From positions 1 to 39,200 of the forward strand of contig NZ_JXXD01000004.1 of assembly GCF_000935215.1 (NCBI RefSeq): DNA of 39,200 nucleotides, given 5' to 3'. The stretch comes from Stutzerimonas stutzeri (GTDB taxonomy: Bacteria; Pseudomonadota; Gammaproteobacteria; Pseudomonadales; Pseudomonadaceae). Numbering within the stretch: position 1 is the first letter of the stretch; every line of letters begins with the position of its first letter. This document shows, one piece after another, positions 25,135 through 33,587 of this stretch. Below the pieces are notes generated by a model. It ran no database searches. It had not been told where the DNA came from and saw only the letters and a list, made by a program, of their open reading frames with translations. The position numbers and the translations under genes were made by a program.

Positions 25135-26400
25135 TCAGCCGGCCAGCAGCTGCGTCAGCGCGTGTAGCGCCAGACCGACCAGCCCGCCGACCAGCGTGCC
25201 ATTGATACGGATGTATTGCAGATCCTTGCCGACGCTCTGCTCCAACTGCTCGACCAGCTCACGGCTTTCCCAGTTTTCCACTCGCTGCGCGATATAGGCG
25301 CCTATCTGCGCGCGGTAGCGCTCCAGCAGGCCGGGTGCGGCGGCCAGCAGTTGCTCGTTGATCCAGTTGCGCATGGAATCGTCAGCGGCCAGGCCGTCGC
25401 CGAGGCCGCGACAGAGGCTGACGATGCGTCGGCCGATGCGTGAATCGTCGCTGGCCAGGTCGCTTTCCAGCCAGGCCGTGAGTTCCTGCCAGAGATTGCC
25501 GAAATAGGCGCTGGTGGCGGGGTGCTCGAGGAGCTGCGCGAGAATGCGCTCGACCTCCAGGGCGTATTGCGGGTCCTGCTCCAGGCGCTCGATGTATTCA
25601 CTGACGTGTTCGTCGAAGCGCTGGCGGATCAGGTGCTCCGGGTCGGCGGCGATCTCGGCGATCAGCGCTGACAGGCCGTCGACGAACTTGTTCGCCGACC
25701 AGCCGCTCACCGGCCGGCTCAGGCCGAGGTAGCGCAGCGTGCGGATTTCCCGGCTGATGGCGTCGGCGACCAGCGCGCGGGTTTCCTCGTCCTGCATGAT
25801 CGAATCGAGGCGGATCAGCAACTCATCGAGCATCGCCTGATGCCGGCCCTGGCTGGTCAGTACGCGCAAGGCCTGGGCCAGCGGTGCGGAGAGGTCGAAC
25901 TTGCGCAGCCGCGTGGTCACCTTGGCCTCGACGAAGGCGCGCACGCGCTCGTCGTGCAGCGCGGCGATGCCGAAATGCGCGACGCCGGTGAGCCGGCGGC
26001 CGACCGCCTCGGCATTGCTCGGATGGCGTAGCCAGCCGGCCAGGCGCGAGGCGATGTCGAGTTCCTGCAGCTTGGCCAGCACCAGCGGCGTGGCGAGGAA
26101 ATGGGTGGTGATGAAACTGGACAGGTTCTGGCCGATGCGCGCCTTGCTGCGCGGGATGATCGCCGTGTGCGGGATCGGTAGACCCAGCGGGTGGCGGAAC
26201 AGGGCGGTGACGGCAAACCAGTCGGCAATTGCGCCGATCATGGCGGCTTCGGCGAACGAGGCGACGTAGCCCCAGGCCGGATGGCTGGCTTCGAAGCGTG
26301 TCGCGACGATGTAGAGCAGGGCGGCCAGTAGCAACAGAAGGCCGGCGACCAGCTTCATGCGCGAAACCGGTGACTGCCAGGCGCTGATCATGGAACGCAT
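25135..26400 (-). CDS. DUF445 (YjiN-like) membrane protein
   Basis: Protein of 421 residues. After the start come one membrane segment (about 17-34, LVAGLLLLLAALLYIVATRF) and the family motif WGYVASFAEAAMIGAIADWFAVTALFRHPLGLPIPHTAIIP. A long helical region follows, and then the closing motif LQYIRINGTLVGGLVGLALHAL with a second membrane segment. DUF445 proteins have no known activity. I use the ATG at 26400 (GAGGAC upstream) instead of the frame's first start at 26487. Confidence 0.87.
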   Translation of the reverse strand: MRSMISAWQSPVSRMKLVAGLLLLLAALLYIVATRFEASHPAWGYVASFAEAAMIGAIADWFAVTALFRHPLGLPIPHTAIIPRSKARIGQNLSSFITTHFLATPLVLAKLQELDIASRLAGWLRHPSNAEAVGRRLTGVAHFGIAALHDERVRAFVEAKVTTRLRKFDLSAPLAQALRVLTSQGRHQAMLDELLIRLDSIMQDEETRALVADAISREIRTLRYLGLSRPVSGWSANKFVDGLSALIAEIAADPEHLIRQRFDEHVSEYIERLEQDPQYALEVERILAQLLEHPATSAYFGNLWQELTAWLESDLASDDSRIGRRIVSLCRGLGDGLAADDSMRNWINEQLLAAAPGLLERYRAQIGAYIAQRVENWESRELVEQLEQSVGKDLQYIRINGTLVGGLVGLALHALTQLLAG

Positions 26401-26604
26401 GCAGGTCCTCGTCGTGTGGGCGAATGGAATCTCTAGGGGGTAGACAGCGAAGCAGGGCGATGAGGTCGGCGCTTGAATGAAACGCATGATGATGCGGATC
26501 GTCAGGCGGTTGGGCTAGCTGGGCTGAAACTTGCCTGCAGGATGGATTCGTACGGCGGCCTGGACCAGGCCGGTGCTGCTGCTTGAGACGGCACGGCTGC
26601 GCCG

Positions 26605-26699
26605 AGGTCCACCCGACGGACTCTGCTGAATCGCCGGGTGGATGTCGCTTCGCGCATCCACCGGAACACGTCCGGTGGAATGTAATCGCCGGAGGTGGA
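26605..26699. repeat. Cluster of overlapping inverted repeats (GGTGGATG/CATCCACC type)
   Basis: Within the 299-base gap between 26400 and 26700 lie GGTGGATG (26637-26644) and CATCCACC (26655-26662) around the loop TCGCTTCGCG, and CCACCGGA (26658-26665) and TCCGGTGG (26671-26678) around ACACG. A CCACCCG around 26609 can pair with CGGGTGG near 26635. The arms share bases, so alternative hairpins compete. The rest of the gap (26401-26604) shows nothing I can name. The cluster abuts the stop of the DUF-like gene at 26700 and may end its transcript. Confidence 0.65.
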
Positions 26700-27101
26700 T
26701 CAGACCTCGTCGTCCTCTTCCTCGCGGATCAGCACGTACTGGCCTTCGGCATCGTTCAGGCAGTCCCAGACGTAGAACATCGATACCTGGCCCGGGCTTT
26801 CCGTGACGGCGGCGTAGTCGCCGGGCACGGCTGTGAAGTAGACGCCGGAGTCGGGCGCTGCCTGGCAGGCGATGCGGGCGACGACGAAGGCTTCCGGCGC
26901 GGTGCCGTCGAAGTAGTCGTCACGGTCCTTGGCATCCCATTCGGCTGGCGCTTCAAAGGGGCCGCTGATGACGATGCGCGCGTCACCAAGATCCTGCTCT
27001 TCCGCTTCCTCGTCGTATTCGTCGGGGCGGTACAGGGTGCATTCCAGGGCTTCCGGGTTTTCGAGAATGGCCGCGCGGGATTGTGGGGTGAGTGTCTGCA
27101 T
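26700..27101 (-). CDS. Acidic conserved-type hypothetical protein
   Basis: Protein of 133 residues with no family I recognise. It is acidic, with an EEAEEQD patch near residue 30 and a tail EEEDDEV. The middle (GVYFTAVPGDYAAVTESPGQVSMFYVWDCLNDAEGQYVLI) looks like a compact beta-rich fold. No signal peptide or membrane segment. The ATG at 27101 has a GGAG site; the frame runs open to 27290 but that part is not protein-like. It is divergent from two small acidic or soluble proteins. Confidence 0.7.
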   Translation of the reverse strand: MQTLTPQSRAAILENPEALECTLYRPDEYDEEAEEQDLGDARIVISGPFEAPAEWDAKDRDDYFDGTAPEAFVVARIACQAAPDSGVYFTAVPGDYAAVTESPGQVSMFYVWDCLNDAEGQYVLIREEEDDEV

Positions 27102-27328
27102 GGAATCTCCGACTGCGGTTGGGTGTGAGGGGGCAGTGTGGTGGAGCGGCTCGGGCAGTGCAATCGGTTGCATGGTCGCGCCCGCCGATAGTGGCACGGG
27201 ATCGGTCGGGCAATCCTGCGGCGGCGCCACGGCAGCCTTCGGACCGCCGGTGCCGTGCGGTTCGAACGTCGCGTGGTTTGTCGCCTCCAATCGATATCAG
27301 TCATCCACCCGCGACAGCCGAGGCAACC

Positions 27329-27517
27329 ATGAAGGCAGATGACCAGCAGGCAGGCGATGAGCCTGATGTGACCATGACCGATGGAGGCGAAAAGAACGCC
27401 GGCGAAGACCCGGACTACGACGACCAGCCTTCGCCGCTGGACGATCCTGACGAGCCTGAGACGCTGCCGGACGATCCGGACATCCAGGGAGAAGACGGTT
27501 CCGGCGAGCCGAGCTGA
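27329..27517 (+). CDS. Small, very acidic, proline-rich protein (62 residues)
   Basis: A 62-residue frame beginning ATGAAGGCAGATG with GAGG six bases upstream. It is about 37 percent Asp plus Glu, with nine prolines, two lysines and no arginine, and lacks hydrophobic segments. Such a protein would be disordered. The composition could mean a real small protein or a chance frame in GC-rich DNA; the ribosome site, and the next gene following 39 bases on in the same direction, favour a real one. Confidence 0.5.
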   Translation: MKADDQQAGDEPDVTMTDGGEKNAGEDPDYDDQPSPLDDPDEPETLPDDPDIQGEDGSGEPS

Positions 27518-27556
27518 CCCATCCGCCCACGACAATCGCCGCCCAGAGGAGTCACC

Positions 27557-27766
27557 ATGAACATTTATCAGGTCAGGCCCACCGAAATGGGCTGGGAGCT
27601 GGAAGACCAGCAAACCCAGAAAACCGTGCTGCGAACCCTCACCAAGGACGAGATGTACAGCGCGCTGGATGCCTACATGGACGGCCGCGCCGCGTCGGTC
27701 GAGGTATTCGGCCGCGATGGCGAGCTGGAGGAAGCGCGTCCCTATCCGGGGAGCCATCACCTGTAG
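27557..27766 (+). CDS. DUF2188-like small protein
   Basis: A 69-residue soluble protein. The layout GWELEDQQTQKTVLRTLTKDEMYSALDAYMDG...SVEVFGRDGELEEARPYPG resembles DUF2188 and related short stress-associated proteins: a GW strand, a helix with an alternating pattern, then VxVxGxDG. Its role is unknown. The AGAGGAG site before the ATG is strong, so it is almost surely translated. It may be cotranscribed with the 62-residue acidic protein. Confidence 0.75.
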   Translation: MNIYQVRPTEMGWELEDQQTQKTVLRTLTKDEMYSALDAYMDGRAASVEVFGRDGELEEARPYPGSHHL

Positions 27767-28007
27767 ATATAGCCGCCTGTTTGGTAAGTTCAGTCGGGCA
27801 ATTTCGGCGCCCATGGCCCCGATACTGTGTTGCCGCTCCTTGCCGTAGCCCGCTATGACTCGCCGGGGCGCCTTGTCTCGGAGCCCTGTTCATCCGAACT
27901 TGCCTCAACCAACTCACTACACAGGCCACTAGGGCAATTTCCTTCAATACCATGCCCTGTCGGGCCCATAGCCTGCCCACCATCTTCCACTGGTAAGCAG
28001 AGTACTC

Positions 28008-28595
28008 ATGGACCCCTATCTCTCGATGGCTGCGTTCGCCCTGGCCTCGTCGATCACTCCTGGCCCGGTCAACCTGGTCGCGCTCAACTGTGGCGTGCGT
28101 TTCGGCTTTCGCGCCAGTGCTCGGCACATCACCGGCGCAACTGTCGGTTTCACCCTGTTGCTGTTGCTGATCGGCCTCGGGCTTTACGAGCTGCTTGAGC
28201 GGGCGCCGATTCTGATGCGTGGCATCCAGTGGGGCGGGGTCGCCTTCCTGCTCTACATGGCCTGGAGGCTTGCAGTCGATGATGGCCGTCTGGAACCCGC
28301 TGCGGCCGGCAATGGCCCGTCGCTGCTCGACGGCGCGCTGATGCAATGGCTCAATCCAAAGGCCTGGCTGGCGTCAGTGGCGGGCATGGGGCTGTTCGCG
28401 GCGAATGGCGATGTGCTGCGGGTCTGGCTGTTCGCCGGCCTGTATTTCGTCATCTGTTATGGCTCGATTGCCTGCTGGGCCGGAGCTGGCGCCTTTCTCA
28501 GCCGCTATCTGCAGGAGTCGGGGCGGGTGCGCTGGCTCAATCGAGCGATGGCGGTGTTGCTGGCAGGCAGTGCGTTCTATCTAGTGGCGAGCTGA
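28008..28595 (+). CDS. LysE/RhtB-family amino-acid exporter
   Basis: Inner-membrane protein of 195 residues with about six hydrophobic segments. The family motif near the N-terminus, ASSITPGPVNLVALNCGVRFGFR, is clear; GGVAFLLYMAWRLAVDDG and MQWLNPKAWL follow. It exports amino acids or related metabolites. The stop overlaps the convergent AraC gene by 15 bases. LysE-type genes are commonly controlled by neighbouring regulators, so the AraC-like product may act on it. The 241-base leader (27767-28007) shows no clear promoter. Confidence 0.88.
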   Translation: MDPYLSMAAFALASSITPGPVNLVALNCGVRFGFRASARHITGATVGFTLLLLLIGLGLYELLERAPILMRGIQWGGVAFLLYMAWRLAVDDGRLEPAAAGNGPSLLDGALMQWLNPKAWLASVAGMGLFAANGDVLRVWLFAGLYFVICYGSIACWAGAGAFLSRYLQESGRVRWLNRAMAVLLAGSAFYLVAS

Positions 28596-29432
28596 GCCCG
28601 GCGCGATGCGATCCCGGTACTGCCCGGGCGTCGCCGCCAGCTGACGTTTGAAGGTTCGCTGGAAGTGCGCCTGGTCCGCAAAACCGGCGGCCAGCGCCAC
28701 CTCGGCGAGGTCATGACCCTGGCGCAGCCAGTGCTGGCTGCGCTGGATGCGACGGTTGAGCAGATAGGCATGCGGGGTCATGCCGTAGTGCTGCCTGAAG
28801 GTGCGGATCAGATAGGACGGCGACAGCGCGGCTGCCTGGCAGATGTCTTCCAGACGCAGCGCCTGGGTACAGTGTTCGGCAATGTAGTCGGCCGCCCGTC
28901 GCAGCTGTTCGACGGGCTCTGCGCCCGGGCTGGCGGCTGCCGGGGCAAGGGTCTGCTGCAGCAGCGTGAAGTACTCGACCGCCGCGCTCTGCCGCTGCAG
29001 CGTGTCCGCCTGCGGGGCGAGCAGGGTGGCGTACAGCCTGGTCAGCCCGGTGAACAACGCCGGGTCGAGGCTCTGGATCGGCGTGTAGGGAATGAAGCGG
29101 CCGTCGGCGCTGACGCCCAGTTCATGCTGCAGCGCCCCCAGCCAGCCCGTGTCGACGTAGAACATCAGGTACGACCAGGGTTGGCCGTCGATGGGGTTGC
29201 AGGCATGCACCGTTTGCGGATTGATGATCACCACGGCGCCGCGGGCGATCCGCTGGCGTGCCGTGCCGTTGAAGTAGGTGCTGGCGCCGGCGGTGATCGC
29301 TCCGATGGAAAAGGTCTCGTGACAGTGCGGCGCATAGCAGACCTTGCGCCCGTCGGCGACGGCACGCGCTTCGAGGAACGGCAGGGCCGGGTCGCGCCAG
29401 AAGCGGGGTTGGTCGTCGTCCGGGTTATTCAC
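28581..29432 (-). CDS. AraC-family transcriptional regulator
   Basis: Regulator of 283 residues from the chosen start. An arabinose-binding-like cupin occupies the N-terminal part (PHCHETFSIGAITAGASTYFNG, VVIINPQTVHACNPIDG). Two helix-turn-helix units follow: LRLEDICQAAALSPSYLIRTFRQHYGMTPHAYLLNRRI and DLAEVALAAGFADQAHFQRTFKRQLAATPGQYR. I prefer the GTG at 29432 because the family begins a few residues before FWRDPALPF; ATGs at 29483 and 29498 remain possible. Likely controls the convergent LysE exporter or the divergent lipoprotein gene (inference). Confidence 0.88.
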   Translation of the reverse strand: MNNPDDDQPRFWRDPALPFLEARAVADGRKVCYAPHCHETFSIGAITAGASTYFNGTARQRIARGAVVIINPQTVHACNPIDGQPWSYLMFYVDTGWLGALQHELGVSADGRFIPYTPIQSLDPALFTGLTRLYATLLAPQADTLQRQSAAVEYFTLLQQTLAPAAASPGAEPVEQLRRAADYIAEHCTQALRLEDICQAAALSPSYLIRTFRQHYGMTPHAYLLNRRIQRSQHWLRQGHDLAEVALAAGFADQAHFQRTFKRQLAATPGQYRDRIAPGSARH

Positions 29433-29545
29433 GTTGCGCCTGCCGTCATCGATACGAAACTGGGGTCTGACTCTAGCAATCATCCGCCGCTCTGGCATGC
29501 TCGATCGTCCGGCTCGCCGCTTCGTCTTCCGAACAAGGAGTTCAC

Positions 29546-29971
29546 ATGCGCCCGTTGCTTGTCTTCACCGCACTGCTTTCGCTGGCCGGCTGCTCGTCCT
29601 GGCAGCCCGACGCCGAGGATATCGAGCCGGTGCCGGCCGAGCGGGTGCTGGCCTACCAGCAGCCGCTGGACAACGCCGGCGAGGTGGTGGTGACGCGGGA
29701 CTTCGGCCTGCGTGGTGGCGGTTGCTACATCGCCGTGCTGATCGATCGCCAGCTGGCGGCGCGCATTCATGTCGGTGAGGTGGTGCGCTTCCAGGTGCCG
29801 GCCGGTGCGCGGATCGTCAGCATCGGCACCGATCCGCTGGATGACACCCTGTGCGGCAAGCTCAGCCTGCGCCGCGAGAAGCTGGCGCAGGTGCAGGCGG
29901 GGCAGGTGTTGGAGTACCGCGTCATCAGCGACAACCGCATCGGCTTCGATATCGTGCCGGTCGAACGCTGA
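29546..29971 (+). CDS. Putative lipoprotein
   Basis: Protein of 141 residues with a lipoprotein signal: MRPLLVFTALLSLAGC, cysteine 16 in the lipobox LAGC. The mature part has two further cysteines (GGGCYIAVLIDRQ, DDTLCGKLS) that could form a disulphide, and a regular beta pattern. It resembles small outer-membrane lipoproteins with no named function. AAGGAG lies seven bases before the ATG. Confidence 0.8.
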   Translation: MRPLLVFTALLSLAGCSSWQPDAEDIEPVPAERVLAYQQPLDNAGEVVVTRDFGLRGGGCYIAVLIDRQLAARIHVGEVVRFQVPAGARIVSIGTDPLDDTLCGKLSLRREKLAQVQAGQVLEYRVISDNRIGFDIVPVER

Positions 29972-29991
29972 TCGCCCGGCGTAACGGGCGA
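29972..29991. terminator. Hairpin between convergent lipoprotein and periplasmic protein genes
   Basis: TCGCCCG (29972-29978) and CGGGCGA (29985-29991) pair around GCGTAA, directly after the lipoprotein stop. There is no T-run. Convergent genes on either side make a bidirectional terminator likely. Confidence 0.55.
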
Positions 29992-30005
29992 CGGGACGAG
30001 CTCGG

Positions 30006-30356
30006 TTACTTGATCACTGTCCGCGCGGTCTTCAGGTAGTCGGCGCCGTAGCTCTTCAGGTCGTCGGCATTCTCGGCTTCCGAGGCGATGTGGATCTCTT
30101 CCAGCGTGTCGTTCAGGCCATCCATTTCCTCGACGATCTTTTCCAGGGCCGCTTTCAACGTGTAGGTCAGTTCGTGGATCTGCGCCATGTTCTCCGGTGT
30201 CTGCTCCTGCGCCAGGGCCTGGTCGAGGCGGGTGTTGTATTCGGAGAATTGCTTCACCGCCTCGGCCAAGTTGCTAGGTGGCGGTGCCTCGGCGAAGGCA
30301 TGGTTGGCGACGATGGTGGTCAGCGCCAGAGCGGCGGTCCGGATAAGCGTTTTCAC
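30006..30356 (-). CDS. Small helical periplasmic protein (DUF6746-like)
   Basis: Protein of 116 residues. A signal peptide is visible (TLIRTAALALTTIVANHAFA), and the mature part is helical, with heptad-like leucines in LTYTLKAALEKIVEEMDGLNDTLEEIH. The set of features fits a small periplasmic family I recall as DUF6746; the name is tentative and the function unknown. The start is a GTG at 30356 with AGGGA upstream; the open frame continues to 30467 but the extra part is arginine-rich and unlike a leader. Confidence 0.7.
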   Translation of the reverse strand: MKTLIRTAALALTTIVANHAFAEAPPPSNLAEAVKQFSEYNTRLDQALAQEQTPENMAQIHELTYTLKAALEKIVEEMDGLNDTLEEIHIASEAENADDLKSYGADYLKTARTVIK

Positions 30357-30565
30357 GACAGGTCCCTTGCTGAATTTGGTCGGGCGCGAAGGTATCACCT
30401 GCGGGTACTGACGCTGTGTAGTAGCGCACAGTCTGCGCTGCGCCATTAGTCGCATGCCGCGTCGCACGGCAGGGCTGGCCCGGGAAATTCATCGGCGGTG
30501 CAGACTTCATCACTGTCGCTCCTGCAAGGCCGCAGCCGCTGCTGAGTTGAACTGCCCGGCCGCTC

Positions 30566-30580
30566 TGGCACGCACCTTGC
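30566..30580 (+). promoter_or_regulatory. Sigma-54 (RpoN) promoter candidate
   Basis: TGGCACGCACCTTGC has the -24 GG and -12 GC spaced exactly by ten bases, with the full TGGCAC and TTGC elements. It sits 250 bases before the chemoreceptor start and immediately before the sigma-28-like site. No enhancer-binding site was identified, so this could still be chance. Confidence 0.45.
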
Positions 30581-30593
30581 GATGATTTTTCAT

Positions 30594-30620
30594 TAAAGAG
30601 CGACCATGCTTGGCCGATAT
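30594..30620 (+). promoter_or_regulatory. Sigma-28 (FliA) promoter candidate for chemoreceptor gene
   Basis: TAAA (30594-30597), then exactly 15 bases, then GCCGATAT (30613-30620); the FliA consensus is TAAA-N15-GCCGATAA, so only the last base differs. This class drives chemotaxis and flagellar genes, which fits the chemoreceptor downstream. The transcript would start about 200 bases before the ATG. Confidence 0.7.
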
Positions 30621-30828
30621 GATCTCGCGTGCTGGCATTCCGCCTGTCCTCGGCAGGCGTCTGTAGACCCAACAACAAGATCACGCTCCCGCTTCCTCTT
30701 CCGCGATTCGCGTCCTGCAACAGGACCACGCGGCACGTCCCTCGCCCGACGCGCCGGTTCGACCGTTATGCCTCACTTTTGCCAATTTGCCGCTCCTCAC
30801 GAACGGCACGCCATATGGAAAAGAACGA

Positions 30829-32448
30829 ATGATGCAGCAACTGACAATCCGTGCCCGCCTGCTGATTCTGGTCGGGGCCATGCTTGCGGCCTGCCTGGTG
30901 ATCGGGCTGACCGGGCTCAATGCCCAGCAGCGCAGCGTCGCCGGGCTCAATACCGTGTACCTGGATCGCGTCTTGCCGCTGCGTGACCTCAAGCTGATCG
31001 CCGACCTGTACGCGGTGAAGATCGTCGATACCACCCACAAGACTCGCAGCGGCATGCTCAGCTACGGCCAGGCGCGTGACGAGGTGCGCAATGCCCGCGC
31101 CGAGATCAACCGTCTCTGGAGTGCGTACCTGAACACCCGACTGGTTGACGCCGAGCGACTGATCGCGACGCGCATCGAAACCCTGATGAAGGCCGCGGAC
31201 GAACCACTCGATGCGCTCGAGCGTACGCTGGACCGGCACAGCGAAAAGCGGCTGGCGGCGTTCGTCATCAACGATCTGTATCCGCTGATCGATCCCATAT
31301 CCGAAGGCTTTACCCAGCTGATTGAGCTGCAACTGGGCGAGGCCAAGGCCGAGTACGAACAGGCGCAGGCGCTCTATCAGCGTAATCGCCTGTTGAACAT
31401 CGGCCTGTTGCTGGCGCTGCTGGTGGGCGGCGGTCTGTTCGCCACGGTGATGTTGCGCAGCATCAGCCGGCCGCTGGAGGAGTTGAAGCAGGCCGCGGCA
31501 TCGGTGGCAGCGGGTGATTTGAGTCGCACCATCGAGTGTCGCGGCAAGGACGAAATCACCGAGGTGCAGCAGTCGATCCGTCAGATGCAGCGCACCCTGC
31601 GCGATACGCTGCAGGACATCCAGGGCTCGGCAACCCAGCTGGCGTCGGCTGCCGAGGAGCTGCACGCGGTCACCCAGCACACCGCCCAGGGCATCCATCA
31701 GCAGAACGAGGAAGTGCAGATGGCCGCCACCGCGGTCACCGAGATGTCCGCCGCGGTGGACGAAGTGGCCGGCAACGCCAACCGCACCTCCGATGCTTCG
31801 CGCGATGCCGAGACGGTCGCCGACGACGGACGCCGCCAGGTGACTGCCACGCGGCAGACCATCGACCAGCTGAGCGACAAGCTGCAGCAGACCGCGGCCA
31901 CCGTGACCCACCTGGCCCAAGAGGCTGCGAGCATCGGACAGGTGGTGGATGTGATTCGCGCGATCGCCGACCAGACCAATCTGCTCGCGCTCAACGCCGC
32001 CATCGAGGCCGCGCGGGCCGGCGAAGCTGGACGTGGATTCGCGGTGGTCGCCGACGAGGTGCGTAACCTCGCGCAGCGCACGCAGAGCTCGACCCAGGAG
32101 ATTGAACGCATGATCGGCGCGATCCAGAGCGCTACCGAGCAATCGGTGCGCGACATGCAGCAGAGCAGTGAATTCGCTACGCGCAGCCAGACCATGGCCG
32201 GCGAAGCGGATCAGGCGCTGGGGCTGATCGCCGAGCGTGTCGGGCAGATCAACGAGATGAACCTGGTGATCGCCAGCGCCGCCGAGGAACAGGCCCAGGT
32301 CGCGCGGGAGGTGGATCGCAACCTGGTGGCCATCCGCGACATCTCAGAGCAGAGCGCCACCGGCGCGCAGCAGACCTCGGTGGCCAGCGACGAGCTGGCG
32401 CGCCTGGCGACGCAGCTCAACCAGCTGGTCGGGCGCTTCCGTCTGTAA
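30829..32448 (+). CDS. Methyl-accepting chemotaxis protein
   Basis: Chemoreceptor of 539 residues. Membrane segments at about 10-28 and 190-208 enclose a periplasmic domain of roughly 160 residues that looks like a four-helix bundle (4HB type). A HAMP domain follows at about 209-262, then the cytoplasmic signalling helices with the conserved tip [20 protein letters not shown] and [21 protein letters not shown] near residues 380-412. There is no C-terminal CheR-binding pentapeptide. Two ATGs (30829, 30832) are in tandem; the ribosome site (GGAAAAG) is weak. Upstream promoters of sigma-28 and sigma-54 type are seen. The ligand is unknown. Confidence 0.92.
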   Translation: MMQQLTIRARLLILVGAMLAACLVIGLTGLNAQQRSVAGLNTVYLDRVLPLRDLKLIADLYAVKIVDTTHKTRSGMLSYGQARDEVRNARAEINRLWSAYLNTRLVDAERLIATRIETLMKAADEPLDALERTLDRHSEKRLAAFVINDLYPLIDPISEGFTQLIELQLGEAKAEYEQAQALYQRNRLLNIGLLLALLVGGGLFATVMLRSISRPLEELKQAAASVAAGDLSRTIECRGKDEITEVQQSIRQMQRTLRDTLQDIQGSATQLASAAEELHAVTQHTAQGIHQQNEEVQMAATAVTEMSAAVDEVAGNANRTSDASRDAETVADDGRRQVTATRQTIDQLSDKLQQTAATVTHLAQEAASIGQVVDVIRAIADQTNLLALNAAIEAARAGEAGRGFAVVADEVRNLAQRTQSSTQEIERMIGAIQSATEQSVRDMQQSSEFATRSQTMAGEADQALGLIAERVGQINEMNLVIASAAEEQAQVAREVDRNLVAIRDISEQSATGAQQTSVASDELARLATQLNQLVGRFRL

Positions 32449-32465
32449 GCGAAGAGATGGGCTGA

Positions 32466-32501
32466 CGCGGTCGGGACATGCATTGTCGCAATCCGACCGC
32501 G
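32466..32501 (+). terminator. Hairpin after the first chemoreceptor gene
   Basis: CGCGGTCGG (32466-32474) pairs perfectly with CCGACCGCG (32493-32501), and GACA (32475-32478) with TGTC (32484-32487) can extend the stem. It lies 17 bases after the chemoreceptor stop. There is no T-run; it likely ends the chemoreceptor transcript before the hydrolase gene. Confidence 0.6.
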
Positions 32502-32567
32502 AACCCGGCTGCACGAATGCATTCCTATGTACGGAGCTTCCCTATTCGTACCGAACAGGAGTCGCGC

Positions 32568-33581
32568 GTGAAAACAGCCGTGTCCGCCCTGGCGCTTGCC
32601 GCCGGTCTAACCCTGAGCCTGCCGCTGCTGGCCGAAAGCCGCCCCGCCTACGGCCCGCAGCTGGAAGGCTTCAGCTATCCGCACCCGCTCAAGCACTACC
32701 GTTTCGAGTCCCAGGGCAAGGCGCTGGAAATGGCCTTCATGGACGTCGAGCCGCAGGGCAAGGCGAACGGCCGCACGGCGCTGTTGCTGCATGGCAAGAA
32801 CTTCTGCGGGGCGACCTGGGAGCGCACCATCGAGGTGCTCAGCCAGGCCGGTTACCGGGTCATCGCTCCCGATCAGGTCGGTTTCTGCAGCTCGAGCAAG
32901 CCCGAGGGTTACCAGTTCAGCTTCGCCCAGCTGGCGCACAACACCCAGGCGCTGCTGGAGCAGGAGAGCATCGAGCAGGTCACCGTGATCGGCCATTCCA
33001 TGGGCGGCATGCTGGCGGCGCGACTGGCGCTGAACTACCCACAGCGAGTCGAGCAGCTGGTACTGGTCAACCCCATCGGTCTGGAAGACTGGCAGGCTGA
33101 AGGCGTGCCGTACGCCTCGATCGATCAGCTCTATCAGTCGGAACTCAAGACCGATTTCGACAGCATCAAGGCCTACCAGCAGAAGTTCTATTACAACGGC
33201 AGCTGGAAGGCGGAGTACGACCGTTGGGTCGGCATGCTCGCCGGAATGTATGCCGGGGACGGCAAGGAACAGGTCGCATGGAACCAGGCACAGACCTCGG
33301 AGATGGTCTTTACCCAGCCGGTGATCCATGAGTTTTCGCGGGTCAGGACGCCGGCCTTGCTGCTGATCGGCGGGCTGGATCGCACCGCACCGGGCGCCAA
33401 CCGTGCGCCGCAGGATGTCGCCAAGCGCCTGGGCAACTATCCCGAGCTGGGCCGCCAGGCTGCCGCGATGATTCCCGACGCCAAGCTGGTGGCCTTCCCC
33501 GATCTGGGGCATTCGCCCCAGGTCGAGGCGCCGGAAGCGTTTCACCGTGCCTTGCTCGAAGGGTTGGAGGCCAAGCGCTAA
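32568..33581 (+). CDS. Exported alpha/beta hydrolase
   Basis: Protein of 337 residues with a signal peptide (KTAVSALALAAGLTLSLPLLAES). Alpha/beta hydrolase fold: oxyanion region LLLHGKNFCGATWERT, nucleophile S144 in GHSMGGMLAARLAL, acid region GGLDRTAPG and histidine H315 in DLGHSPQVE. It resembles periplasmic hydrolases of the epoxide-hydrolase or haloperoxidase-like type; substrate unknown. The start is a GTG at 32568 with CAGGAG upstream; the open frame from 32478 adds a non-signal segment. It is convergent with the next gene, six bases apart. Confidence 0.87.
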   Translation: MKTAVSALALAAGLTLSLPLLAESRPAYGPQLEGFSYPHPLKHYRFESQGKALEMAFMDVEPQGKANGRTALLLHGKNFCGATWERTIEVLSQAGYRVIAPDQVGFCSSSKPEGYQFSFAQLAHNTQALLEQESIEQVTVIGHSMGGMLAARLALNYPQRVEQLVLVNPIGLEDWQAEGVPYASIDQLYQSELKTDFDSIKAYQQKFYYNGSWKAEYDRWVGMLAGMYAGDGKEQVAWNQAQTSEMVFTQPVIHEFSRVRTPALLLIGGLDRTAPGANRAPQDVAKRLGNYPELGRQAAAMIPDAKLVAFPDLGHSPQVEAPEAFHRALLEGLEAKR

Positions 33582-33587
33582 GGCTGG

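Larger units (their letters stand above)
30357..30828. other. 472-base non-coding region with promoters of the first chemoreceptor
   Basis: No gene is supported here. The right half holds a sigma-54-like site (30566-30580) and a sigma-28-like site (30594-30620), both pointing to the chemoreceptor. Short frames in this stretch start with alternative codons and have no ribosome sites. The region 30357-30540 presumably holds the promoter of the small periplasmic protein on the minus strand, but I cannot place it. Confidence 0.5.
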
